In this document: in pieces, positions 22,972 through 31,065 of the stretch
Layout: each line of letters opens with the position of its first letter
Position numbering within the stretch: the first letter of the stretch is position 1
Source of the DNA: Sporichthyaceae bacterium
GTDB lineage: Bacteria; Actinomycetota; Actinomycetes; Sporichthyales; Sporichthyaceae
Direction: 5' to 3'
Assembly: GCA_036269075.1 (NCBI GenBank)
Contig: DATASX010000036.1
Coordinates: 62,001-126,000 of the forward strand
Length of the DNA stretch: 64,000 nucleotides
The notes under the pieces: generated by a model
What the model saw: only the letters and a program-made list of their open reading frames with translations
Databases searched by the model: none
What the model was told of the DNA's origin: nothing
Translations under genes and position numbers: made by a program

Positions 22972-23337
22972 GTGAACGGGACCTTGACCCCGCCGTCCCG
23001 ACACAGGCCGCGCAGCCAGTCGGCGGCCGACCTCGTGGCACGTCGGTTGGTCCACCGCGGCGGTCAACCGATGAGCGCTCTGGTCCAGGTGCGGCTCGAC
23101 CCGTGGACCCGCGTTGCTGAGTTCGTGCACCAACTGGTCGAACTTCCCTACGTGCGGGAGGCGATGGTGCTGGCCGGGGACCACGACCTGGCCGTGGTCA
23201 TCGACTGCGCCGACCTGACCGACCTCGACGCGACGATCCGGCAGTTGCGCGGGATAGGTGCCGAGGAGACGGTCACCCAGATCGTGCTCCGTACCGTCCC
23301 AGGCCCGGACAGAGAACCTGGGGCTCAGCAGCCATGA
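22972..23337 (+). CDS. Lrp/AsnC ligand-binding (RAM) domain protein lacking its helix-turn-helix
   Basis: Up to 121 residues (GTG 22972; ATG 23071 is an alternative giving 88). Only the C-terminal RAM fold is recognisable: PMSALVQVRLDPWTRVAEF, LPYVREAMVLAGDHDLAVVI and GAEETVTQIVLRTV. The first ~33 residues show no helix-turn-helix. Just upstream a 17-codon ORF (22922, behind AGGGGG) begins MDEL as AsnC proteins often do and overlaps this frame by GTGA, so the DNA-binding half may have been lost by frameshift and decay. Stand-alone RAM proteins also exist as functional forms. The stretch 22786-22971 otherwise holds no gene. Confidence 0.5.
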   Translation: MNGTLTPPSRHRPRSQSAADLVARRLVHRGGQPMSALVQVRLDPWTRVAEFVHQLVELPYVREAMVLAGDHDLAVVIDCADLTDLDATIRQLRGIGAEETVTQIVLRTVPGPDREPGAQQP

Positions 23338-23417
23338 CTCGCATTCTCAACCGCTGCGCCGCCCGGCTCCGGCCGGTGCTGCCACCCCAGTCGTCCTCGC
23401 CCGGAAGTGACGGAACG

Positions 23418-24884
23418 TCAGCTACGTCTTGTGCGCGTCCCGTCGAACCAGAACTCGGGCACCGTCGAGTCGGTTTCGACGAGTCGGCCGCAGCGGCCGA
23501 TCGGTTCGTTCTCCGGATCGGTGAGTTCGCGCAGGGTCGCGACGTCGCCCACTGTGCCCGCAACCCGGGCACCACCGTTCGTCCGACCGATCACCCAACC
23601 ATGCTCGGGTATCCCACCGCGGCTGAACTCGGCTGTGTACGTCTCCACCGTCAGACTCTCGGCCGCGCCGTCGTGCCACGCGGGCCCCGGCTCCGGCGCA
23701 GACAGGCGGGAGAACTGCGGGGGCACGACGCTGCCGCCCAGCACCGCAGCGGCGTGTTTGGTCAGGTACTCGCCGTTGGCGTGGATCAACGCGCGGCCGC
23801 CCCGCGATCGTAGGACCTCGACCGCGCGGGCAACGGCGTGCAGGGAATAGCCGTTGCCCGGACCGCCGAACGCGTTCATCCCGCCGGTGACGGTCAACGG
23901 ACGATCGTCGGAAATGCGCAGGGCCAGCGCCGCGAGTTTCGGGACGACAGGGAAGCAGGAGTAGAGGTCCAGCGCGGTCAGGTCCTCGACGGTTGTTGCC
24001 GTTTCCTTCAGGACAGTGTCGAAAACACGTTGCAAGCCCGCGGATCGGCTCAGGTCCGGGCGGTCGAGCACGTCCCGAGAATCTGCGCCGCAAGCCACTC
24101 CGAGCAGGTACACGCCGCCCGGCAGTACGTCCGGTGCGGTCAGCAGCACGGCGGCAGCCTGGTCGACGGCCAGCAGGGAGTTGACCCGCAACGGGTAGGG
24201 CCAGCAGACCATCCGGTTGGCCGGGCTCGGCGTCAAGATCTCCTCCGGCTCCAGCCGGCCCGGGTTCCAGGCCGCAGCGACCTCGTCGGCCACCTCGGTG
24301 AACCGCGAGTAGATCCGACCCGTCCAGCCCTGGGCGACCGCGAAGGACTGCCCCAGCCGGGCCCGCAGGGCGTTCTCGAACAACGGGTAGACCCGCACCG
24401 GCCAGTCGATGCCCAGCCGCCGCATCCGTTCCGTGCCGCGCCAGTCGTCCGGCACCTGGAACACCCCGCCGGGGTTACGGCTCCACCCGGGTTCCACCTT
24501 GGTCACTGCCGCCTGCCGCAATGACGCCAACGCCTCGGCTGTGCACACCAGTTCCACCCGGCTGGCCCCGCTGCTGATCCGTTCCGCGGCGGCGGCGATC
24601 AGGGTCAGCGGGGTGTCGCCGCCGACCGGCCCGACCTCGGCCCACGCCGGCTTCACACCCAACCGGTCGGCGAGGCGGCCGGCCAGGTCGTCGTACTGCC
24701 AGGTCAGCTGCTGGACTACCGAGATCCCGTCCAAGGCGGAGAGCAGACCCGGCTCACCCGAGTCGGCTGCGGCCGCGTGCGCGGCGGCAGCCAGCAACGC
24801 GATGGGCTCCGGCCCGATGCCGGCGTCCGCGGGGCCACGCAGTGTTGCCACACCGGTGACCGCGACCGGCTGCGCCATGTCCAT
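23418..24884 (-). CDS. Thiolase-superfamily protein lacking the usual nucleophilic cysteine
   Basis: 488 residues. Thiolase-like architecture is recognisable from PVAVTGVATLRGPADAG, the RVELVCTAEALAS region, RVNSLLAVDQAAAVLLT, and GGMNAFGGPGNGYSLHAVARAVEVLR in place of the normal GHPxG His loop. A ~90-residue C-terminal extension (ESLTVETYTAEFSRGG onward) resembles the OB-like domain of this subgroup. The position that carries the acyl-accepting Cys in true thiolases reads VGGDTPLTL, so classical Claisen chemistry is doubtful. Last gene of the aromatic-acid operon, 25 bp after the AMP ligase; possibly a CoA-ester-binding or non-decarboxylating acyl-transfer protein. Confidence 0.7.
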   Translation of the reverse strand: MDMAQPVAVTGVATLRGPADAGIGPEPIALLAAAAHAAAADSGEPGLLSALDGISVVQQLTWQYDDLAGRLADRLGVKPAWAEVGPVGGDTPLTLIAAAAERISSGASRVELVCTAEALASLRQAAVTKVEPGWSRNPGGVFQVPDDWRGTERMRRLGIDWPVRVYPLFENALRARLGQSFAVAQGWTGRIYSRFTEVADEVAAAWNPGRLEPEEILTPSPANRMVCWPYPLRVNSLLAVDQAAAVLLTAPDVLPGGVYLLGVACGADSRDVLDRPDLSRSAGLQRVFDTVLKETATTVEDLTALDLYSCFPVVPKLAALALRISDDRPLTVTGGMNAFGGPGNGYSLHAVARAVEVLRSRGGRALIHANGEYLTKHAAAVLGGSVVPPQFSRLSAPEPGPAWHDGAAESLTVETYTAEFSRGGIPEHGWVIGRTNGGARVAGTVGDVATLRELTDPENEPIGRCGRLVETDSTVPEFWFDGTRTRRS

Positions 24885-24909
24885 TCGCGCAGCCTAACTG
24901 TCCCAGGAC

Positions 24910-26550
24910 TCAGGACCGGCGACGCGCGATGTCCTCCCGCAGGGCCTTCTTGTCCACTTTCCCGATCCGGGTCAGCGGCAAGTCCTCGACGAGCACGAGG
25001 TGCTCGGGCAGCTTGAACCGGGCCACCTTCCGTTCCTCGAGGGCCGCGCGGATGTCGTCCAACGTCGGCGCGAGCCCCGGGTGCGCCACGAGGTAGAGGC
25101 AGACCCGTTCCCCGAGGACCGGGTCCGGCATGGCCACGGCGGCGACCTGACTGACCGTCAGACTCTCCAGCACCAGGTTCTCCACCTCCTCGGCCGAGAT
25201 CTTCTCCCCGCCCCGGTTGATCATGTCCTTGTCCCGGCCCTCGACGATCAGGTTGCCCTCAAGCGTGAGCCGGCAGATGTCGCCGCTGCGGTACCAGCCG
25301 CCGGCGGTGAAGGCCCGGGCGTTCTGCTCCGGCGCGCGGTAGTACCCGCGCGGGGTGTACGGCCCCCGGGTCAGCAGCGAGCCGGGCGCCCCCGGCGGGA
25401 CGTCGACGTCGTGTTCGTCGACCAATCGGATCTCGTCGGCCGCGGCCATCGGCCGCCCCTGGGTGGTGCAGACGACCTCGGGCGGGTCGTCGAGCCGGGT
25501 GTAGTTGAGCAGTCCTTCGGCCATGCCGAAGACCTGTTGCAGCACGACGCCGAGCGCCGGCCCGATCCGTCGGGCATGCTCGTCCGACAGCCGCGAGCCA
25601 CCAACCTGAAGCACTCGCAACGGGGCCAACTCCCCCGCGCCCTGTTCTTTCGCGTGCTCCAGCCAGGTGATCGCGACGGCCGGGACCAGGGCGGTGTGCG
25701 TGACACCTTCGGCCGCGATCAACGGGAAAACCCGGTCCGGGCGCGGGGAAGCAGCCAGCACCACGCAGCCGCCGACCAGGAGCGTCCCGAGGATGCCAGG
25801 GCAGGCCAGCGGGAAGTTGTGCCCGGCCGGGAGGCAGACCAGATAGCGCGATTGCGCGTCCAGTCCGGCAACGGCGGCGCTGGCCCGGGCGTTGTAGGCG
25901 TAGTCGTCGTGGGTCCGGGCGATCAGCTTCGGCAAGCCGGTCGTGCCGCCGGAGAGCAGGAACACCGCCACATCGCGCGGGTCCGGATGGTCCTCCGCCG
26001 CGAGCCGCTCCGGCCCGTGGGCGCACACGGCCCGCAGATCGATGCTCTTGGTGTCCAGGTGATCCCCGGCGACCAGGACGTGCCAGGGGCCAGCCGCGCC
26101 GTCGCGGAGTTCGTGGGCCAGTCCCTGGTGGTCGAAGCCGGAGAGCGAATCGGGCACGGCGATGCCGACAGCCTCCGCGTGGGCCGCGAGGTGGCTCAAC
26201 TCGCTGTGCCGGTGGGCGGGCAACGTCATGACCGGGACCACTCCGGCGCGCAGGCAGGCCAGCGTCAGCACCACGAATTCGGTGGTGTTGCCCAGTTGCA
26301 CCACCAGTCGGTCGCCGCGGCGCAGGCCCAACGCGCGCAAACGGGCGGCCGCCGCTGCGGCGCGATCCATCAGCTGACGGTACGTCAGACGCATTGCCCC
26401 GTCGACCAGGGCGAGCGCGGCCGGCCGCAGATCGGCGGCTTCGTCGAGGAGATCGGACAGCGTCCGGCCGGCCCAGTAGCCCTCAGCGACGTAGCGCGCG
26501 ACGTAGTCCTCCGGCCAAGGCACGAGGTGCTCAGCGATCGGGGTGGCCAT
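24910..26550 (-). CDS. Aryl-AMP ligase (2,3-dihydroxybenzoate/salicylate-AMP ligase type)
   Basis: 546 residues from ATG 26550 (GAGGAG 4 bp upstream; an ATG 12 bp earlier lacks this). Closely follows the EntE/DhbE pattern: WPEDYVARYVAEGYWAGRTL start, LPAHRHSELSHLAAHAEA, P-loop LLSGGTTGLPKLIARTHDDY, FGMAEGLLNYTRLDD, GRDKDMINRGGEKIS and terminal LTRIGKVDKKALRE with the catalytic Lys. It activates a hydroxybenzoate as acyl-AMP. Next to a salicylyl-CoA-hydroxylase-like flavoprotein and gentisate dioxygenase, the likely acid is salicylate, as for SdgA in the Streptomyces salicylyl-CoA/gentisate route. No siderophore genes are nearby. It overlaps the upstream ligase by 20 bp. Confidence 0.85.
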   Translation of the reverse strand: MATPIAEHLVPWPEDYVARYVAEGYWAGRTLSDLLDEAADLRPAALALVDGAMRLTYRQLMDRAAAAAARLRALGLRRGDRLVVQLGNTTEFVVLTLACLRAGVVPVMTLPAHRHSELSHLAAHAEAVGIAVPDSLSGFDHQGLAHELRDGAAGPWHVLVAGDHLDTKSIDLRAVCAHGPERLAAEDHPDPRDVAVFLLSGGTTGLPKLIARTHDDYAYNARASAAVAGLDAQSRYLVCLPAGHNFPLACPGILGTLLVGGCVVLAASPRPDRVFPLIAAEGVTHTALVPAVAITWLEHAKEQGAGELAPLRVLQVGGSRLSDEHARRIGPALGVVLQQVFGMAEGLLNYTRLDDPPEVVCTTQGRPMAAADEIRLVDEHDVDVPPGAPGSLLTRGPYTPRGYYRAPEQNARAFTAGGWYRSGDICRLTLEGNLIVEGRDKDMINRGGEKISAEEVENLVLESLTVSQVAAVAMPDPVLGERVCLYLVAHPGLAPTLDDIRAALEERKVARFKLPEHLVLVEDLPLTRIGKVDKKALREDIARRRS

Positions 26551-28603
26551 CGGTCTCCTCATCGGTGCGGACGACGGCGTCCAGCGCGGTCAGGCCGTCC
26601 GGACCCAGGCGCAACGGATTGACCTCGATCTCCAGCAAGTGGGGGTTGCTCGCCAGGAGGTACCCGAGGCCGACGAGGATCGTTGCCAGCGCGTCGCGGT
26701 CCAGGGTCGGCCCACCGCGCCAGCCGGCCAACAACGCCGCCCCGGCCAGTTCATCAGGCATCTCCGCCGCGTCGTGCGCGGTCAACGACGCCAGCCGCAC
26801 GGCCACGTCGGCGGTGACCTCCGCGGCCACGCCACCCAGGCCGAGCAGCACGATCGGGCCGAAGACCGGGTCCCGTCGCGCGCCGATGATCAGGTCGACC
26901 CCGGGCCCGGCCATCCGCTCGACGAGCACCGCTCGGGCGCCGACCGCGGCCAGGGCGTCCCAGGCGCGGTCCAGGTCGTCCGGGGTTCGGACGTCCAGGT
27001 GCACCCCGCCGATCTCCGTCTTGTGCAGCACGTTCGCGTCCAGGATCTTCACCGCTACCGGCCCACCGAGGTCGCCGAGCGCGGCGTGGGCGGCCGCCCG
27101 GTCGCCGCAGGCCCGGCGCGCCGGAACCGGGACGCCCAGCGCTTCCAGCAGCTGCTTGGCCCGGTGCTCGTCAAGCGGACCGGTCGGCACGGACACGGTC
27201 CGCGGCGCGCGGTCGAGGATCGGCCGCGTCATGCGATGCCGGGCGCGCGCATCACGCACCAACGCCGCGGTGGCCGCGGCCAACGCCGCCGGGGTGTCGA
27301 CCACAGCCACGCCGGCTCGACGCAACCGCGACCGCGTGGCCCGGACGTCCGAACCGGCGCCGCCGATGCCGAACACCACCGGAACCGTCGCGGGCGCGTT
27401 GCCGACCGCGGCAGCCAGGTCGACTGCCCCGGGCTCGTCGAGCGCGTACCCGGCGACCAGGTCGACGCCAGGGTCGGCGGCCACGACGCCCAACACCGCA
27501 CCGAAGTTGCGTCCCGGGCGGCCGGTGTCGACCGGGTTGCGCTGGAAGGTGAGCGGGGGCAGCAGTCCACCGAGCCGGTCCACCGTCGACTTCGTCAACT
27601 CCGGCACCGGAATCTGACGGCCTTTCAGCGAGTCGAGCAGCAGCAGACCCGGACCGGCCTGGGCGATCAGCACCCCGACGCCGGGCGCGGGTGCCGGGGC
27701 CAACCGGCGGACCGACAGAGCCCCGACCGCGTCGAGGAGTTCCCGCTCGTCGTCGACGAGAACCGCACCGGCCTGGGCCAGCGCGGCCCGGGTCGTCCGC
27801 CACGAGGTCGCCAGCGCACCGGTGTGCGAAGCGGCGAACTCCGCCACGTCGTGCCGGCCCACGACCAGCGCGACGACCGGCTTCATCGCGGTCAGCCGGC
27901 GCAGCGCCCGCACCAGGCGCGGCCCGTCGGCGACCGTCTCCACGTGCAGGGCGACCGCCGTGGTGTCCGCGTCGTCGCACAGATGCTCCAGAACATCGGC
28001 CGCGCCGACGTCCACCCCGTTGCCGATCCCGACGGCCAGGCTCACGCCGTGCCCGGTCTCGGCCAAGCTGAATGCCAGGGCGTGGTTGACCCCACCGCTG
28101 GCGGCCACTACCGCCACGCGCCCGGGCGGCACCTCGGTGGTGCCCGGTACGAAGCTGGCCCGCAGCCCGATCGGTGGGGCGAGGAACCCGGAGGTGTTCG
28201 GGCCGAGCAGGCGGATTCCCGACTCTGCAGCGGTTTCGGCCAGCCGACGCTGCAACGCCACGCCCGCCGGCCCGGCCTCCGCGAATCCCCCGCCGCACAC
28301 CACTGCCGCACCGACTCCGGCGGCGGCGGCCTCGGCGAGCACCTCCGGGCAGGACATGGCGGGCAGGCACAGGATCGCCAAATCCACCGGCCCGGCCGCG
28401 GCGGCCGCGGCGAGGTCGACGTGCATGCCGGGAGTCCGCGGGTTGACCGGGGCAACGAAACCGGGGAACGACTCCAACGAGCGCAGCAGTGCCGCGCCCA
28501 ACTTGCCCGGGTCGGCCGAGGCCCCGACAACGGCGATCCCGCGGGGTCGGAACAACGCCCGCAGGCCCCCGGTCCGCGCCCGCGCCGGGGCGGGCGCGGT
28601 CAC
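26531..28603 (-). CDS. NDP-forming acyl-CoA synthetase (CoA-binding plus ATP-grasp)
   Basis: 690 residues from GTG 28603, overlapping the flavoprotein stop (GTGA); the longer open frame upstream is a shadow of that gene. Domain order: CoA-binding Rossmann (FRPRGIAVVGASADPGKLG, VNPRTPGMH), ligase-CoA flavodoxin-like domains with the phosphohistidine motif ASHTGALATSW near residue 245, and a C-terminal ATP-grasp (PVAVKILDANVLHKTEIGGVHLDV, LLEIEVNPLRLG). Family members link CoA thioester formation to ATP or GDP chemistry; some are acyltransferases. In this operon it probably makes or handles the aryl-CoA together with the AMP ligase (inference). Stop lies inside the start of the ligase. Confidence 0.85.
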   Translation of the reverse strand: MTAPAPARARTGGLRALFRPRGIAVVGASADPGKLGAALLRSLESFPGFVAPVNPRTPGMHVDLAAAAAAGPVDLAILCLPAMSCPEVLAEAAAAGVGAAVVCGGGFAEAGPAGVALQRRLAETAAESGIRLLGPNTSGFLAPPIGLRASFVPGTTEVPPGRVAVVAASGGVNHALAFSLAETGHGVSLAVGIGNGVDVGAADVLEHLCDDADTTAVALHVETVADGPRLVRALRRLTAMKPVVALVVGRHDVAEFAASHTGALATSWRTTRAALAQAGAVLVDDERELLDAVGALSVRRLAPAPAPGVGVLIAQAGPGLLLLDSLKGRQIPVPELTKSTVDRLGGLLPPLTFQRNPVDTGRPGRNFGAVLGVVAADPGVDLVAGYALDEPGAVDLAAAVGNAPATVPVVFGIGGAGSDVRATRSRLRRAGVAVVDTPAALAAATAALVRDARARHRMTRPILDRAPRTVSVPTGPLDEHRAKQLLEALGVPVPARRACGDRAAAHAALGDLGGPVAVKILDANVLHKTEIGGVHLDVRTPDDLDRAWDALAAVGARAVLVERMAGPGVDLIIGARRDPVFGPIVLLGLGGVAAEVTADVAVRLASLTAHDAAEMPDELAGAALLAGWRGGPTLDRDALATILVGLGYLLASNPHLLEIEVNPLRLGPDGLTALDAVVRTDEETDGHPDR

Positions 28604-30174
28604 GCGAGACCTTCGGCGGCGACGAGATCGGCGCGGCCGGACAGGACCGCGGTCACCGCCCGGTCGGGATCGCCGTCCGGATCGATCAGCAGCGCCGGGG
28701 TCTTGTGGTGCATGCGTGCCCGCTCGCACAGCAGGGTGCGGGTGAACCCAGTGCCGCCGTGCACGGCGACGAATGTCGGGTCGCCGTCGGCCAGCACGGC
28801 CAGCACGGCGGCCGCTTCCGACAGGCCGGCCTCGGTCTCCGGCGCGGCCAACCGCGCGGCCCACGGGCGGGTGCCCGGCGGGCGCTCGTGCAGTGGTGAC
28901 CCGCCCGCGGCGACCGGTACCCCGGCGGCGTGAACCACCGGGACCCGGCGGTTCGGCAAGCTCAGTCCGGCGTGCTCGAACGGGGTGTCCAACACCTGCG
29001 CGCCGTGCGTTGCCCGCCAGGCCCGGTGGGCGGCCGCGACGAATTCCGGGTCGCGCCGGCTCAGCCGCGCGTCGGTGATGCTGCGGGTCAGGAAGTGGTA
29101 ACCGAACTGCCAGGGCGCGAAGTGGTCGTGGTAGCGGCCGAAGTTCTCCCACCAGGCCAGGCTCGGTCGCGCCGAGTCCTGCACGGCACGCACGGAGGGC
29201 TGCGCGGCGGCCTCGTACGCCGCCAGCGCGGCAGCAATGTCTGACCTGTGCTCAGTCAGCGCCGCGCACAGCGCGACGGCGTCCTCCATCGCCATCTTGG
29301 TGCCGGAACCCACGGAGAAGTGCGCGGTGTGCACGGCGTCCCCGAGCAGTGCCACCGGCACGGGGTGCAGGGTGGTCCAGCGGGCGGTGCGGCGGGTCCG
29401 GAAGTTCCCCCAGCGGGAGTTGTTGGTCAGCAATCGAGCCCCGCCGATCTGCTCGCCGAACAGTTCTTCCAGGTACCGCCGGGACTGTTCATCGCTGGGC
29501 CCGGGCGCCTGCTCCACGTCGAACCGGTCGAGGCCGGCGGCGTGCCAGGACTGCTCGTCGGTCTCCACGATGAACGTGGACACCTCGTCGCTGATCGGGT
29601 ACCCGTGCACGGCGAAGACCCCGTGCGGACCGCGCTCGTGCAGGAACGTGAGCCCGTCGAACATGTGGTCGACGCCGAACCAGATGAACTTCGCGGCCGC
29701 GGTCGTCACGGTCTCGCCCAGGTCGACGCCGGCCTCGGTCAGCTCGCAGCGCACGGTGGAACCGGTCCCGTCGGCGGCCACGACCAGGTCGAAGTCGCGC
29801 AGCTGCGCCAGGCTCGCCGGCGTGCTGAACCGAAGTGCGGCGCCGACGTCGGCGGCGCGCTCCTGCATCAGCCGCAGCAGGGTGTGCCGCACGACGGAGG
29901 CCATCCCGTTGCCGCCGCAGCGGATCCGTTCGCCCTTCAGCCGCACCTCGATGACGTCCCAGTGCCGGCCGTGCCGGTCCAGGGCCTCGCGCAGGACCGG
30001 GTCGGCGTCATGGATGTTGGCCAGCGTGCGGTCGGAGAACACGACGCCGAAGCCGAAGGTGTCCTGCGCCCGGTTCCGCTCGAACACGGTCACCTCGACG
30101 TTCGGGGCCGCCCGGCGGAGCAAGGTGGCCAGGAACAGGCCACCGGGCCCGCCGCCCACCACCGCGATTCGCAC
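28600..30174 (-). CDS. Flavoprotein monooxygenase, salicylyl-CoA 5-hydroxylase-like, with a shortened OYE-like tail
   Basis: 524 residues. Residues 1-~400 are a group-A FAD monooxygenase: MRIAVVGGGPGGLFLATLL (GxGxxG), VVAADGTGSTVR (DG motif), PVALLGDAVHTAHFSVGSG (GD motif) and WWENFGRYHDHFAPWQFGYHFLTRS. This matches the N-terminal half of bifunctional anthraniloyl-/salicylyl-CoA 5-hydroxylases. Those continue with a ~350-residue old-yellow-enzyme barrel. Here only ~120 residues remain: TPFEHAGLSLPNRRVP resembles the OYE start and GDPDRAVTAVLSGRADLVA its end, so the middle of the barrel has apparently been deleted. Hydroxylation of salicylyl-CoA toward gentisyl-CoA is inferred from neighbours. 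Stop overlaps the next gene; start is 1 bp after the FAH stop. Confidence 0.85.
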   Translation of the reverse strand: MRIAVVGGGPGGLFLATLLRRAAPNVEVTVFERNRAQDTFGFGVVFSDRTLANIHDADPVLREALDRHGRHWDVIEVRLKGERIRCGGNGMASVVRHTLLRLMQERAADVGAALRFSTPASLAQLRDFDLVVAADGTGSTVRCELTEAGVDLGETVTTAAAKFIWFGVDHMFDGLTFLHERGPHGVFAVHGYPISDEVSTFIVETDEQSWHAAGLDRFDVEQAPGPSDEQSRRYLEELFGEQIGGARLLTNNSRWGNFRTRRTARWTTLHPVPVALLGDAVHTAHFSVGSGTKMAMEDAVALCAALTEHRSDIAAALAAYEAAAQPSVRAVQDSARPSLAWWENFGRYHDHFAPWQFGYHFLTRSITDARLSRRDPEFVAAAHRAWRATHGAQVLDTPFEHAGLSLPNRRVPVVHAAGVPVAAGGSPLHERPPGTRPWAARLAAPETEAGLSEAAAVLAVLADGDPTFVAVHGGTGFTRTLLCERARMHHKTPALLIDPDGDPDRAVTAVLSGRADLVAAEGLA

Positions 30175-30175
30175 C

Positions 30176-30988
30176 TCAGACCTCCTCGACGCAGACGTTG
30201 CGGCACTGGCCGATCCCGTCGATCCAGGTGACCAGTTCGCTGCCCGGGCGCAGGTACCGGGGTGGCTTGCGGGCGTGCCCGACCCCGCCCGGCGTGCCGG
30301 TGGCGATCAGGTCGCCGGGCACCAGGGTCACGATCGCGGAGATGTAGGCCACCAGTGCCGCCGGGTCGAAGTGCAGGTCGGCGGTGTCCGCCGACTGCAT
30401 CTGCTCACCGTCGACCGTGCAGCTCAGCGTGCCCGGTTCGGCGTCGGTGACCAGCCAGGGCCCGACCGGGGTCGAGTGCTCGAAAGTCTTGCCCTGCAAC
30501 CATTCCACGGTTCGGAACTGGAAGTCGCGGGCGGTCACGTCGTTGACCACGGTGTACCCGGCGATCGCGGCGCGGGCCTGCGCGAGGTCGGCGTGGCGGA
30601 CCGGGCTGCCGATGACGACGCCCAACTCGGCCTCCCAGTCCACCTCGGTCGAGCCGCGGGGCAGTACGACCGGATCGTGCGCGCCAACCAGAGCGCGGGC
30701 GAACTTGGCGAACAGGGTCGGGTGCTCGGGCAGGTCGCGACCCATCTCGGTGATGTGGCTGCGGTAGTTCAGCCCGACGCAGACGATCTTCTCCGGCCAC
30801 GGCACGACCGGCGCGTAGTCGAGCTGGTCGACAGCGTGCCGCGATCCATCGGCCGCGGCTGCGGCGGCCCGCCAATCCGGCCGGCGCAGCAGTGCGCCGA
30901 CGTCGGGGTCATCGGTCTCGACCGCGAAATCGTCGTCGACCCGCACCGCGTGGGTCGAGTTCGCGACACGAATCGTCGCCAGTCTCAC
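30176..30988 (-). CDS. Fumarylacetoacetate-hydrolase-family protein (fumaryl/maleylpyruvate hydrolase)
   Basis: 270 residues from GTG 30988 (GGAGGT about 7 bp upstream). FAH core: KIVCVGLNYRSHITEMG, PVVLPRGSTEVDWEAELGVVIG with the metal-binding Glu pair, NDVTARDFQF, and GDLIATGTPGGVG. Following gentisate 1,2-dioxygenase, the expected reaction is hydrolysis of fumarylpyruvate or maleylpyruvate to pyruvate plus fumarate or maleate. No maleylpyruvate isomerase gene is visible in the window, so either direct maleylpyruvate hydrolysis or an isomerase elsewhere is needed. Coupled upstream to a 26-codon ORF and 1 bp before the flavoprotein start. Confidence 0.9.
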   Translation of the reverse strand: MRLATIRVANSTHAVRVDDDFAVETDDPDVGALLRRPDWRAAAAAADGSRHAVDQLDYAPVVPWPEKIVCVGLNYRSHITEMGRDLPEHPTLFAKFARALVGAHDPVVLPRGSTEVDWEAELGVVIGSPVRHADLAQARAAIAGYTVVNDVTARDFQFRTVEWLQGKTFEHSTPVGPWLVTDAEPGTLSCTVDGEQMQSADTADLHFDPAALVAYISAIVTLVPGDLIATGTPGGVGHARKPPRYLRPGSELVTWIDGIGQCRNVCVEEV

Positions 30989-31065
30989 CGGCGCACCTCC
31001 GTAGGTCCCAGCGGGCTTGATATCGGTGGACACTGCGACATTTGTTCACTCGCAAGCTCGCTCAC
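30985..31065 (-). CDS. 26-codon micro-ORF bridging gentisate dioxygenase and FAH hydrolase
   Basis: GTG 31065 overlaps the dioxygenase stop and its TGA overlaps the hydrolase GTG, both by 4 bp. The peptide starts MSELASEQMSQC and ends GPTEVRR. It matches the micro-ORF at 10106-10186 in length (26 codons), in the MSE start and VRR end, in the internal AATGTC(A/G)CAGTG block at nearly the same position, and in the last 13 bases GGTGCGCCGGTGA, which contain the ribosome site for the next gene. Probably the same sequence cassette inserted at two junctions. Whether the peptide is stable or useful is unknown. Confidence 0.4.
   Translation of the reverse strand: MSELASEQMSQCPPISSPLGPTEVRR

Noticed and set aside
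26531-29152. An 873-codon version of the NDP-forming CoA synthetase
   Set aside because: The first 183 codons overlap the flavoprotein in another frame and show no domain. The GTG at 28603 overlaps the flavoprotein stop and starts the CoA-binding domain.
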